Shown piece by piece: positions 33,949-45,567 of a stretch of DNA of 64,000 nt (position 1 is its first letter; every line of letters begins with the position of its first letter). The notes under the pieces were generated by a model. That model was given only the letters and a program-made list of their open reading frames with translations, was not told the DNA's origin and searched no databases. Made by a program: the position numbers and the translations under genes. This DNA is from Orobanche coerulescens (taxonomy: Eukaryota > Streptophyta > Magnoliopsida > Lamiales > Orobanchaceae): the NCBI GenBank assembly GCA_033398695.1, contig CM065812.1, forward strand, positions 137,460,858 through 137,524,857, written 5' to 3'.

Positions 33949-34074
33949 TGTAATATCCGACTGTAATTTTCATTTTTATCTGTCGTTGTATATTCGGATA
34001 ATTTGATTATCGTGGATCGTTGCATTTAGAATTATGTTGAGGTATTATAGATTTGAGCTTCATATCGTTGTTAT
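33949..34074 (+). repeat. 5' LTR of F, first part
   Basis: TGTAATATCCGACTGTAATT matches 54436 onward. Element E interrupts it after GTTAT. Confidence 0.92.
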
Positions 34075-35049
34075 TGTAACACCCCCAGATTTAACCGGAA
34101 ATATTACAGTGCCATGGGCCCCGAGATGGAACCCACAAGGCTAAAAGAAATATTCGCAAACATTTACAAATGCCCAAGTGGCCAACGACGGTACTATCTT
34201 TAAAAATGCACAAAGGTTTATAAAATCCATTTATCAAAAACCGTCATAAAAACTCATTTGAAATCGCAAGGCCAAACGGCCGACACTCAAAAGTTTAGAA
34301 AACGATTTCCAAAGTAACCTCAGTTACCAGATACCAAAAGAGCATTTCAAAATACTCACGCAATGGAAAAGACCAACCATAAAGATACTCTAGCAAATGG
34401 GAATACAAGAACCAATTAGAAACTCAATGCACAAAATATGTCCTAGCCAGTATCCTCCGGGAAGCTCATCTCTTCACGACCGCTACAAGCTCGATACTCC
34501 AAGAACCTAAAAAGAAATCCCACGACGGGGTCAGCCATAATGTCCAACAATGATAACCGTCACATCACATTAATAATTACATACCAATGAGAATACAACA
34601 TAAGAATACGACCAACGTAATCTTACCGCCATAACTTTACTTACTCAAGTCATTCTCATCAGAATAACCATTATCACATTACACATCTCGTACTTGCTTA
34701 ACCAATAAACTCGAACCTTATATCTGTATTGTACCTCAAACAATACTCAAGATTCTCAAACTATCATCACCAACTCACGATACGGAAATATACTAGTTCT
34801 GACCAATACGATTCATAGAATAACATCATCAAATCCCAAGATGATAACCGATTGTCCATCAAAGACAAATACCAAAGGAAATACGGAACATACCTCGAGA
34901 TATGAAGTGCCACGACAATCATATCAGTCTAATCCGAGATCAGAACAATGCAATACGGACACGGTCCTAACACAAGACCTACAAATGCATACTCATATGA
35001 CCACGTCAATATGCTCAAAAACAATAACAATCATGTACTCAATGTAAAT

Positions 35050-35305
35050 CCATGATCCAGCGCCCTGAGCATAGATCCCCGTGATGATCCTACAAGATCA
35101 ACATCAGGTGGAAAACCTGTCCAACGATCCAGCCTCAAAGATAAATCCCCGTGATGATCCTACAAGATCAAAATCGTGAACGACTCCCAACGATCCAGCG
35201 CCCTCAGCATAGATCCCCGTGATGATCCTACAAGATCAAAATCAGGTGGACGACCTGTCCAACGATCCAGCGCCCTCAGCATAGATCCTCATGATCCCTT
35301 CGGAT
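35050..35305 (-). repeat. tandem repeat in solo LTR E
   Basis: Units contain GATCCAGCGCCCTCAGCATA and GATCCCCGTGATGATCC, the reverse complement of the C repeat. Confidence 0.87.
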
Positions 35306-36094
35306 CATTTACAACATAAACAATGCAATTATGCATACACATATTCAAATCAATATGTTCATCAACATGAACAACATATGAATCAAAACATGAAACGACA
35401 CTATGATAAACAACTAGGACGACCTCATGTTCGGCAACATAAATGACAACCTGCATGATCAACATCATCAGTACTAAACCGAATCAAACTAAGATATTGT
35501 CCCGAATCCTTCAGGAGAAATCTCAATGTCAAATCATCACCGGCGATTATCCTCGATGCTCGTCAATCCGAGCGTACAATGAACTATAGAAACTAATATC
35601 CTCGTCTTTATCGCAACGTAACCTCGATACCCGAACATATCAATAACTGAGATAAAACATATACATTATGATCTACCTCCCAGAATCGGAGGAATGATAT
35701 ATAATCCAATTACCCAGAGTTTACAATAATAATCATCGCTATATGCATTATAAACGAAATGAAACCGAAACCATTCATTAAATATTATAACTGAGCAAGT
35801 AATAACTTGCCTCGATACAGATACCATGAAGCTGTTACTGGACCCATTGCCTTTGTCTACGAGCTCCTCAGCCCCGATCAAAAGCAACACAACGATCGTA
35901 ATTCACGATTAATTATCGCAACCTAATGCAATAATCAAATGACAACACATCCGATAATAATCAACAACCGACAAAACCAACCAATCGAACTCAACGGTTC
36001 AACAAAAACCTCGAATAAACGGAATCTGAACAAACCAAATCAAACCACCACGAATTCATAATCACAACACAAAAATACTGCACTGACTGCCTAC

Positions 36095-36178
36095 TTAGCG
36101 CACGTTAAACGCATAATGTAGCGTGCGCTAAGTCGCTCCCGTTAGCGTGCGCTAGCCAGTAAGCTTAGCGTGCGCTAA
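36095..36178 (-). repeat. secondary near-palindrome cluster in E
   Basis: Four TTAGCGTGCGCTAA-like motifs lie about 900 bp downstream (minus strand) of the TATA box, outside the usual promoter position. Confidence 0.82.
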
Positions 36179-37055
36179 TGCTGTGCAGTGGCATGCATTC
36201 CAAGCATCGTCTAACACTTCCATCATATCAATGATCAACTCATCTCGATATTAAGGATTTCATAACATATTCGATTCCAACTTTAATCTTTAAACACGAA
36301 TCAACAAGATTCCTTCTTGTTCATATTTGGTAAATTCATAGAACAATTTACCGGTTATGATCATGAATAATTATATTCCAAAATCGTCCGTAACCTTTCC
36401 AATTTCCAGTTCTTATTCATAACAATCATGACATATATAATTCAATCGTTCTTCAAGAACACGAATTATCCGAATTCACGTTCATGATCCATAAAATGAC
36501 ATAATCTGATGTGTTCTAACATCTAAAAATCCTTATTCATCATGTCCTTCGACATACAATTCATATAACTTCAAGAATCACAACAGCACGACCATAATCA
36601 TTACCATGCGAAGTAACCACGACAAAACATCAAAAATCCGAATTGAAGAAGGGAATTACATCAACATATCTCTTGAATTCCATCCAAAACCATACGAAAC
36701 ATATCAATACTCATATATTGATAACAACACTAACTTAGTTCGGTAATCCAACTCGTTATCATCCTCATCAACTCGAATATATGATAATCATCAACTCAAG
36801 AACATCAATAATCAATCCAAGCGAAATGCAAAGAGTGATTACCTTTTTGAAGGAATGGATTGATTTCCAAGGTTGAATCCATTTCCAAGAATCGCCAATG
36901 ATTTAAAGAACAAGGCTTTAATCCATGATTTCCTTCTTTAATCTTGATAAAGATCATCATCTCGGAGTGTTTTTGGACATCAAGTACCTCCCAAAGTTCT
37001 CTCTCGATCGAGTGAAAGAAATGAACAAAATGCTCCAAAACACCCGTCTGTCCCC

Positions 37056-37063
37056 TTATATAG
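37056..37063 (-). promoter_or_regulatory. TATA box of E
   Basis: The minus strand reads CTATATAA right after the main motif array; the donor-like AAAAG|GTAATC lies about 220 nt on, at 36842-36841. Confidence 0.55.
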
Positions 37064-37072
37064 AATACATTA

Positions 37073-37537
37073 CTAGTGTGCGCTAACATCTCATGTTTAG
37101 CGTGCGCTACAGCCTTAGCGTGCGCTAACTGACTTTGTTAGCGTGCGCTATCACAGCCCGGAGGCTATTGCCTTGCTTCGTAAACTAGCTTACATACGTA
37201 ATGCCCATGCATTAACGTACGTAAAACATCATGTCTAGCGTACGCAAGTCCTTTCCCTTAGCGTGCGCTATCCGAAGTTGACTTACTACAGTATGCACCT
37301 ACCCCGAATATGCTCGTGACCCCACATGCCAAAAGCAACCAATAAAGCCAAGATTCCCTGTTGACCGATCTGATATTAGCGTGCGCTAACAACAGGCATT
37401 AGCGTGCGCTAATGATTTTCGACAAACATCAGTGGACTACTCAGAACATGCGCCGAAAGTGGCCTGGTCCACACATAGATTCCTCTTGATCTGTTCTGCA
37501 CTAGCGTGCACTACTCGTGATTATTAACGTGCGCTAA
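37073..37537 (-). repeat. main near-palindrome array of E (about 12 motifs)
   Basis: Mostly TTAGCGTGCGCTAA, with TTAACGTACGTAA and TTACATACGTAA forms near 37190-37250. It lies upstream of the TATA box on the minus strand. Confidence 0.86.
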
Positions 37538-37840
37538 TAATGTTACACTTAGCCATTTCCAACTTTACTCGTCCGTCTCGACAAACTGGATACGTATACA
37601 TGACGCACTATATTCTCTAATACAATTGTCGACCAAGTACGATAATTATACCTATACTAACATCTCAGTCCTTCATTTATTTTATCTATACTGTACAGAT
37701 TCCACACTGTACAATATAACTCGGATAAAATAATATTAAATAACGATAGTAGAAGTTCCGGATATTACAGTTATTTCATCTCATACTTGATGATTCGATG
37801 TTAATTAGAGAGTGTTATTTTTGAACTTTTTCTGTTGGTG

Positions 37841-38176
37841 TAGCGTACGCTACGTAGCTTAGCTAACGCACGCTAAACTCGTGATTTAACGTACGTAATA
37901 CGTTGTCTGTTGCGTACGTTAAGAAGGAATCTGACATCAGTTGACTTCTGCACGTGAACTTGTTATCTGTTGGCATGCATGTGTATGGTGTCTGAGCTGT
38001 CGTGTCGGCCAGAGTCAACTTTTATTAGCGTGCGTAACACCCTTTTAATTATCATGTGCTAATGGCCTGCGGATTCAAGTCAGTAGCCACTGTAAGCCGA
38101 TTACGTACGTACTCTTACAGATTAGCATACATAGTAGTATTAATGTATGCTAAAATTGTTAACTAGCGTACGTTAA
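37841..38176 (+). repeat. near-palindrome array of F 5' LTR
   Basis: TAGCGTACGCTA, TTAACGTACGTAA, TTGCGTACGTTAA, TTACGTACGTA and CTAGCGTACGTTAA are spaced to the TATA box 13 bp beyond. Confidence 0.84.
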
Positions 38177-38188
38177 GGCTGTGCAGTC

Positions 38189-38196
38189 TATTTATA
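38189..38196 (+). promoter_or_regulatory. TATA box of F 5' LTR
   Basis: TATTTATA lies within the inverted TCTATTTATAGA. The about 219 nt from here to the donor-like site contain no ATG. The 3' LTR copy is at 54978-54985. Confidence 0.65.
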
Positions 38197-38401
38197 GACC
38201 CAGTCTGTTTTTTATTTCTCTTCAGCCTCAACCCGATTTTCTCTTCGTTTATTCCCTCTCCTACCTCCTAAGACCTATAGTTACCTTCTCTAACTTGGTT
38301 TCGAGTCTTGTAACTTGGTTTGGAACTCATTGATTCGAAGTTAGAAGGCGTTCTTGAGCTTGAAGTGTGTTTCTTCTGGTGTTGAAGGTTGTTCTTCGTT
38401 T

Positions 38402-38414
38402 CTGGAGGTAGGTG
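38402..38414 (+). other. predicted 5' splice site in F leader
   Basis: CTGGAG|GTAGGTG with GT at 38408-38409. With the acceptor at 40940 it defines a putative 2.5-kb leader intron containing the PBS. Confidence 0.45.
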
Positions 38415-40502
38415 TACTTTCTTCTCTGTAATGTTTTCATATGTTGATGTTAGTAATGAAGTATACTTCACCTAGAGTTAGATTAATCAAGTAAAACATG
38501 GTTTTAATTAAACTTCTTCACACTTCTTGATGAGTATGATAAATGAGGGTTTGAAATATATGAGTTCTTAATGTTATAATGATAGTAACCATGTTTATAA
38601 TCATCATGCTCACCTTGCTGGACGAATTCATCTCATTAGGACCTTGATAAATCAGTTAGCCTCATCATAGTTAGACTTAATCAATGGAATTGTTACCATA
38701 AAGTGTATAAACACCATGTTTGATATTCACTTACCTTGGGAAGAACTTGGCAATGTTACAAGTAGGATGATGTTCTCTTGTTCAAATTCTTAGGAGTTAT
38801 AACCTCATTATGTTTCAGCCCAGCAGAACCTTGAGAAAATATAAGTGTAGTTGTGAGAACGATAATAACTTCTTATTAACCGGATGTGTTAATAACCTAA
38901 GAATGTGTTTGATCATCAAGTAGTGTTCTTAAGATAATGAATTCGTAATGATATTAATGGTTCTTTCAGTTTTGTAAGGATGATTTGATAATCTTCATAA
39001 ATATGGTGTAATCTCATAACTAATATAAACTTCTTATAAACTTACTATTCAATTTAGATGAGATGATGAACATAGTGGTGCAGATTTTTACCTTTTAACA
39101 TTGTAATGTTTTTAGAATGTTTAATCTACATAAGATGTTATGGACAACATAAGTGGTTGTTTAACATGTTCTTGATAAATCCTTGGTTATAAAGAATCAT
39201 GCGAACATTCGGTAATTGTCTTGCGAACCGATTTTAAGGATGAATTGAGTTAAAAGAATTGTAGGGTGTCGTATCACTAATTTTATATCGTTAAATATAC
39301 GAATATGTTATTGAGTAAAATGTATTTCGTTTAAGGTTGATTGTTCGAGTAAACAATATTAGTCGAAGGACTGTTCGTTCGATTCGACAAGGGAGGATTT
39401 TCTCATCCCCGTATCGAGGCAAGTTATCTTGCTTGGTTATAATGATGATTAGATTCTTGTTATGTTTATACATTTCATGTGTATGAAATATTTGTGAAAT
39501 GTTATATAAATTTGATATTGTCTTTGACGTTGTTCCATCGTTCATCATGGGATTTGCATTCCCAAGTCCGTCACTTTGAATTGTTGATCTTGATGGTCCT
39601 TATTATCACTTTGGTGAGTTTTTGTTGATCATTAATCGGATATGTATTTCGTTGAAATTCGTTGTCATGTTGTATCGTGACATTTCTGGAATCATATCTG
39701 CGTGCCGATTGGATATTGTGTAGGATTTTTAGCCGGGCACTTATATAGTCATACGTGGATGTTTCCGTATTGGACTGTGCACACGAGACGTAGTTCGTGA
39801 GGCTAATTAGGTACATTGTCACACATATATTCTGGATTCTGTATACGGGGTGGACATGTACACGGACACATTTCCGGATCGGGCTTACTGTGATGTCCAT
39901 CTTGAGCCATATTGTTAATCGTTCATAGTCGATGTATGATTGGATGTGTTCGACAGTTTGTGACTGATTGTTCATACGCCCGAGGGGTATGATTAATAGT
40001 CGGGATGTTTCCTTGAGATCTATATATATGTGAATTGTATAATGTTGGAAGAATTAATTATCATGTATATCTGACCCTGTGTTATGGGCGAAATACTTGT
40101 GTTGTATTTTAGGTCGAGGCAAAGGCAAGGCACGGGAATAGCATGTTGACGGCGAAGGGTTCGAGGGATACTAGTTCGGGGCCCCAAGTCTATTGTTGTC
40201 CGGTTATGTTTTAAACCGTGTAATATTACTTTAATTCTGCCTTATTTAAATTTTTGTCTGGTTGGATTGATGTTTAAGTATTTTCCATCTCCATATGGTT
40301 TATACTTGTGTTTTCGGATCCTGTGTATCATAAGGTCATTGGCCATACTATTAAATAAACTCCTAGTCGGAGTAGTGACTAATTATTGTGGTTCGGTATC
40401 ACAAAGATAATGCTTATTTAACTTGTTTTGGATATCGCCTGGTGGGTCCCAGTGTGGGGTCCACGACACTGTAATAGCCGCCTTTTGGGGTGTTACCGAA
40501 GA

Positions 40503-40517
40503 TGGTATCAGAGAATG
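40503..40517 (+). other. primer-binding site of F
   Basis: TGGTATCAGAGAATG lies five bases after the LTR end; it is initiator-Met-tRNA-like. Confidence 0.87.
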
Positions 40518-40925
40518 TTGTTTTGTTTCTCTTTAAGTGTCGTTGTATAATGAACTAGTATCCAAATACCTTCGTGTCACATGTGACCTGTGCAAGCGCC
40601 TGACCCTACGAGCCAAATACGGTATGTATTCTTCGAGCTATGGTTTAATTTCTGGCATGATATTGATATCGGAATGGATCTATTTGTTGATCTTGTTATT
40701 TCGAGGATCTGTGGCAGGATTTATCTGATTAATAATTCGACGTAAATGCTGGATGGATTATATGATTGGAATTGTTCGACTTGACGTCGATGTAATATTC
40801 TGTGTGACATTCATGGTGTCGATAGTTAACTATGAACCGTTTCCTTGAATATGTGATTCCTTGTTGCTATTAACTTAGCATGAATTTTGAATAGTATCTT
40901 GAACTATACTTATGATTATCATTAA

Positions 40926-40941
40926 GATTGATTCTTTCAGT
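40926..40941 (+). other. predicted 3' splice site at gag start of F
   Basis: GATTGATTCTTTCAG|T precedes the gag ATG at 40942, the same one-base spacing as in A and B. Confidence 0.5.
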
Positions 40942-41077
40942 ATGGAAAGGAATCTGAGAGGTTGTGGCAGAGGGGGACGAGGCCGCGGAAGGGGCCGAAT
41001 CACGATACCTCGAGCCAACAGACGCGCGAATGTGGATCATAGTTCCGAAGACAGTGGTTCGCCTTCTAAGGACCTAT
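40942..41077 (+). pseudogene. gag: gag N-terminus of gypsy F (before copia H)
   Basis: MERNLRGCGRGGRGRGRGR opens an Arg/Gly-rich N-terminus like that of A. The frame reaches SPSKDL and continues in phase at 50261 as SRATP once H and one copy of the CCTAT/ACTAT duplication are removed, so H inserted without losing gag sequence. The gag core region seen in A (KWLQTV to EAAEWWE) is absent from both parts, which indicates an internal gag deletion in F itself. Confidence 0.8.
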
Positions 41078-43041
41078 AACGTGAATGTTTCTTTATTTAC
41101 TTGTAGTTACTGGCATTCCTAACTCGTAAATAAACATATAGAAACTAGTCCGTGTATTTGAGAGCAAAACGTTCCACTCCTTATTGGATAAGGGGGTCGG
41201 CACTAGAAAGGTTATAGCTCAAATACTTAATCGTTCGCAAGTCGATGAAACTTGACTGGACGTTAAGTTTATGTGAAGACTTGTATGACGTGTTCTTTGA
41301 CATGGAGAGTGCTTGTCGAACACTAATGGTTAGTGGGAGCACACGTTATAGGTATGCTAATTGGATTAGTATACTCGAACCGACTCACCCTCGATTCATC
41401 ACACAAATTTCACTCCGGGACAGTCAATGACGGAATCGAAAGGTTGTGATAGGTATTCGTGAACCTTCGACTTGAGGATTTAGTAGGGATGTGCTTGTGA
41501 CGTCAAGATTTTCATTAGAGTAGTTCGACCCTATAAACCGGAAGGCGGGGGTCAACCTCGACGTGCATCTTGATGGGCAAGTAGCAGGTCCTACTGAATA
41601 CCAAGATAGAATTCTTTCTCCCGTTAGTGAGCGGGTTATATGTCCTATGCGGTTATTGGCAGATGAGATCATAAGTCTTTGGCCAAAGCATTGGAGCTAG
41701 TTGTATTAGATACACGACAGCTCGATGATCTCGATTTGCATTAACGCATGCATAACGTCAAATACAAATATGGTTTGACTGACCGTGACCCTATAACTTG
41801 ATCTGGACATTTGAAAGAAGGGTTTATACATATACTGGTATTCACGACAGAATGGTTCTTGAATGATCCCAATCATTCGTTCTCAGTTGGGGTACAGTGT
41901 AGGCCGCCAGGCTGGCTAGGTGGTGCTACTACTCTTTGGTTCCTCCCATTGCTGACTGAGACAGACCTACCGAGTCGCGGATTAGGATTGACGACAGAAT
42001 GAATCAAGCTAATTATCTCATTATGTGTATTAGATATTGGATATCTAAATTTGGGACATTAGATGTCTAAATCGATTTATTGGATAAATTGATTTACGGC
42101 CTAATGAATTAAATAAATTACTGGGTGATTAATTTAATTCATGTATATAATTATTTCTTGGAGAAATTAGTTATATTATTTTGTATTTGATATTTTTAAT
42201 TAATTGGATTAATTAATCGATATAAATACATCGAAACGGAATCGGAGTTTATCTGTTTGGACTTTCGGGAGTCCGAAACGAACCGAACTCGTCCGTTTTT
42301 CATCATGGCCACCCTCCTCTTTTCCACCTAATTTCCCCTTGTCTTTTGTTTCCATTTTATATGGATGATATTGACATGGTGGGGATACCTGTCATGTGAA
42401 TGAGTTGTATAAGTTGGTGGAAGGTGTATAAAGAATAATATGTAGACTTGTGATTGAGTAGATATAATATCACATACATATTTCACACTTTGAAAAAGGA
42501 AAAGAAAGGAGGAGAAAAACGTGAGAGAGGTTGATGGAGAGAGAGAAAAGAACTTAGAGTTCATTTCATGGTGTTCATACTCATCTTCATCTTCTTCACT
42601 AACTTCTTCTTCATTTTTCTTGGAGAAAATTGAGAGAAAATATTGAGAGAATTTTGATAAACATACTTGGAGTATATTCATCAAAATTAATAGCTTCATC
42701 ACCTTGATTCTAGCCGTAACCTTAGAGGTTAATCGGGTGTTGTCATTCCGGTCGTTTTTCCGGCGCGTGGCAAGTAGAGACGCGGTGCTTTCGGCGTTGG
42801 ATCGTTCAAGGGCTTGGAGCGGATTGGATTCGTAGAGATCAAACTAAAGCTTGGGGATTAGCTCAAGAGAAGAAATCCATCTAATCAACGGACTACAAGG
42901 GTGAGTTTCTATATCTCTTGTGAATTCGTTTTTGATATTCGTATATACGTAGCTCGATCGATCCTCGTAGGGATTCGGATCGAATTAATTTTCGTTTTAC
43001 CGTTTCCGCTGGGCCTTCGTTTTAGGCACCGAATCCCAACA
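41078..43041 (+). repeat. 5' LTR of copia H
   Basis: It matches 48301-50255 with scattered differences. The first 89 bp of the LTR are missing, replaced by AACG after the target site. TATAAATA at 42221 is a candidate TATA box. It contains no gene; the 61- and 82-codon ORFs on opposite strands recur in all LTR copies simply because the copies are alike. Confidence 0.92.
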
Positions 43042-43042
43042 G

Positions 43043-43055
43043 TGGTATTGGAGCG
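43043..43055 (+). other. primer-binding site of H
   Basis: TGGTATTGGAGCG lies one base after the LTR end; it resembles the Met tRNA motif with changes. Confidence 0.8.
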
Positions 43056-43319
43056 TAGGTCTTGCGATCGTATATACGATATTAGCATTTGGAATGCTTG
43101 ATTAGATGGTGAATGATTTGGAATCATTTTACTCATAATCATGGTATATGTTTTTCGTTCGTAATAATTGTATTTTTCGTAAGTTTATGTCTAAATATAA
43201 ATCTTAGATTTCTGGGAAATATGATTTATATTGAAGCTATGAAAGTCTAAAAATATAGATATTGTATATCCGGTCGAAAATCTAGCTCCGAATCGTCGTC
43301 GGACGACTTTTCGGACAAA

Positions 43320-43512
43320 GGCCAGGAAGCTGCCAGGGTGACTCGGCCGTGTCTGGTGACACGGGCCGTGTCCGGCAGTCCCCAGGCCACTGCCGGGCAG
43401 ACCCGACCGTGTCAGGAGACACGGGCCGTGCCCATCCGGCAGCTGCCGAGCGTGACTCGGCCATGCCAGGCCAGTCTGCCGGAAAGCTGCCGAGGGTGAC
43501 TCGGCCAGGTAG
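43320..43512 (+). repeat. GC-rich palindromic patch in H leader
   Basis: Repeated GTGACTCGGCC, CCGTGTC…GACACGGGCCGTG and GCCGGCAG-like units form several short inverted repeats in an otherwise AT-rich leader between PBS and gag. The rest of the leader (43056-44727) shows no gene. Confidence 0.82.
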
Positions 43513-44727
43513 CCCTTTTTCGCCCCGGCTCGATTTTTTCGTGTATTCTTGAAAATTAATCTCCTGCATGTTAAATTGGATTTAATATGATTAAAATGAT
43601 TTATGGTATTTCATTTTATAAGGGAAATTTGATTAATTGGAATATTTATGGTCGACCGAATTATTTTGAATGTTATCATATTACCGATTGTGTGAATCGA
43701 TTTGATCGGTTCGTATTGTTGATTGGATCAATGTATCTCTACGCTTTCCATTTATTTAGTATTTATTGTATGAATGCTTTTGAATGGGGATGTGGTTCGT
43801 GGACTTAGTTTTTGAATCGTTCGTTTTATTCGATTGGGTTGTAAAGGCCGTTTTGAGCCTATTTATTTTACTAGAAATGTTTGTATCTAGGATGCAAATT
43901 TTGATGTAAAATTTATATGTAATGACAAAGACCGGAGGAAGATACATTTCGAGAAGACGAAGATTCAAGACGAAGACTTGTAATTATATTACGGAGTTTT
44001 TGTTTGCTAGGAACGGTCCATGAACCACATGTTGGTAGCAACTAGGTTGTGAATAGTTGTTTCATATTGTATGAATGCCACAAATGCGCTTAAACGATTA
44101 ATGTGCAAAGTGTAACGTTAATCGCGATAATTCTCCCACAACAAATAATTAAGTTTATAAGGTTTCAAGGTTTTCCTTCCCTCCATCGAGTTTTCGGGAA
44201 ATTAAAATCCAAACCGGATGTGCTATGCTTCCGAGTTATCGGGGTAGTCGTTCGGAGAGGACGGATAAATTACCTGGAGCGCATTGGATGCCTTCGGTTG
44301 GAGCAAATTTTATCCCTAGAAACCTGATAGGTTGCCGGATAAGATTCAATTGTGAAACTGATTTGCGTCGATGGTATAAACTTAACTTGCTCACGAACCA
44401 TAGAAACCGTATAGGTTGAGGGGAGTGAACAAGGGGAAAAAGAAGATTGAATCATCCATTAGATGGGTTGGTGTTGGACACCACTTTATGAAAATTAATA
44501 GACTAGAAACCTGTTCGGTTGCCCTCTATTAAGATTTATAAAGAACTCGATCACCACTATGAAGTAGAGCAACGATACTTCCGGATTTCACATGGGAGTG
44601 TGTTATTCCGATAAAAATAGTGGGAGCTGGGTAATAAGAATTGAAAAGACCTTAATTCTATACTCAGAACATAATTGAATGAGTCACTAATTAATCTATC
44701 GTACTTAATGCAGACTCAAATCTCAAT

Positions 44728-45558
44728 ATGACAATGAATCCACTCGCAATTCTGCTCGAAAAGAACACCTTAATGGGACCTAACTTTGTGGATTGGCTCC
44801 GCAATATGATGATTGTCCTCAGTATAGAGACACTGGGATACGTCTTGGAGACGGACATTCCGGCGCCTCCTGTGCGGACCCGAGCCAATCAGGAAGAGAT
44901 TGAAAACTACAAAAAGTGGGTTAAGGATGACGTGAAAGTCCGTGCTTATATGATGGCTTCCATGTCTAATGAGCTTCAGAGAGCTTATGAGCAAATGACT
45001 TCTGCTAGGCAGATTCTATCTCACTTAAACGAGCTTTATGGTGATCATAGCAGAACTGCTAGATATGAGATATCCAAGCAACTGTTCGGTGCAAGGATGA
45101 AGGAAGGTGAGAAGGTTGGGGAACATGTCCTCAAAATGATATCCATGATTGAGAGATTGGAGGCTCTTAATTTTAAAATGGATACTTCTCTCTAAACCGA
45201 CCTTATCCTACAGTCTCTCCCTGATTCCTTCTCACAATTTGTTATGAACTTCAACTGCAATGAGATTGCATGTAATTTAGCTGGGCTAATGAACAAACTT
45301 GTGACTGCTCAGTCTCAGATGAAGACTCCGCGGATGAAGGAGTCTGCTCTTGTGATATCTTCTGGACCTCGGAGGTCTAAGAATAAGAAGAAAAAGACCA
45401 AGAAGCGGACTGGACCACAAGCTAAGGACCTTAAGGGTAAGGGCAAGGCCCCGATGGTTCCGAAGAACAAGAAGAAGAAGGATGCTTGTCTCAAGTGCGG
45501 TGAGCTGGGCCACTGGGCTAGAGACTGTCCGATTCTTCATGGCACTTCGTCTGAGTAA
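44728..45558 (+). pseudogene. gag: gag of copia H
   Basis: MTMNPLAILLEKN begins a UBN2-type gag (NFVDWLRN, MMASMSNELQ, LYGDHSRTARYEI, MKEGEKVGEHV). It has a TAA at 45193-45195 where D has CAA (Gln). The same frame continues through LILQSLPDSF, a Lys-rich basic stretch and one CCHC knuckle, CLKCGELGHWARDC (about 45487-45530). It ends at a TAA near 45556, and the frame is still the same as the pol that follows, as in single-ORF copia elements. Confidence 0.88.
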
Positions 45559-45567
45559 CTTTTAGTT

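Larger units (their letters stand above)
34075..37769 (-). mobile_element. E: solo LTR of the C-type family
   Basis: Plus-strand ends TGTAACACCCCC…CCGGATATTACA with exact 5-bp target duplications GTTAT (34070-34074 and 37770-37774). Its length of 3695 bp matches the C1 LTR (3686 bp), and there is no internal region. It carries tandem repeats (35050-35305), two near-palindrome arrays, a TATA box and GTATCGAGGCAAGTTAT. It probably arose by recombination between two LTRs. Confidence 0.94.
37770..40497 (+). repeat. 5' LTR of F, second part
   Basis: It matches 54557-57246. The motif array (37841-38176), TATTTATA (38189-38196), donor-like GGAG|GTAGGT (38408) and GTATCGAGGCAAGTTATC (about 39412) are present. 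The terminal base reads TTACC instead of TTACA. Compared with the 3' LTR it has about 41 extra bp near 39783-39823 between two CACAC copies. It has no gene. Confidence 0.92.

Noticed and set aside
42328..42702. 124-codon ORF in the copia LTR, minus strand, resembling a membrane protein
   Set aside because: It is low-complexity pyrimidine-rich LTR sequence repeated at 49542-49913, without recognisable motifs.
44700..44727. Leader splice acceptor before copia H gag
   Set aside because: The sequence before the ATG (TCTCAAT) lacks a CAG acceptor, and the same is true for copia I (TTCTCGG); the pattern is limited to the gypsy elements.
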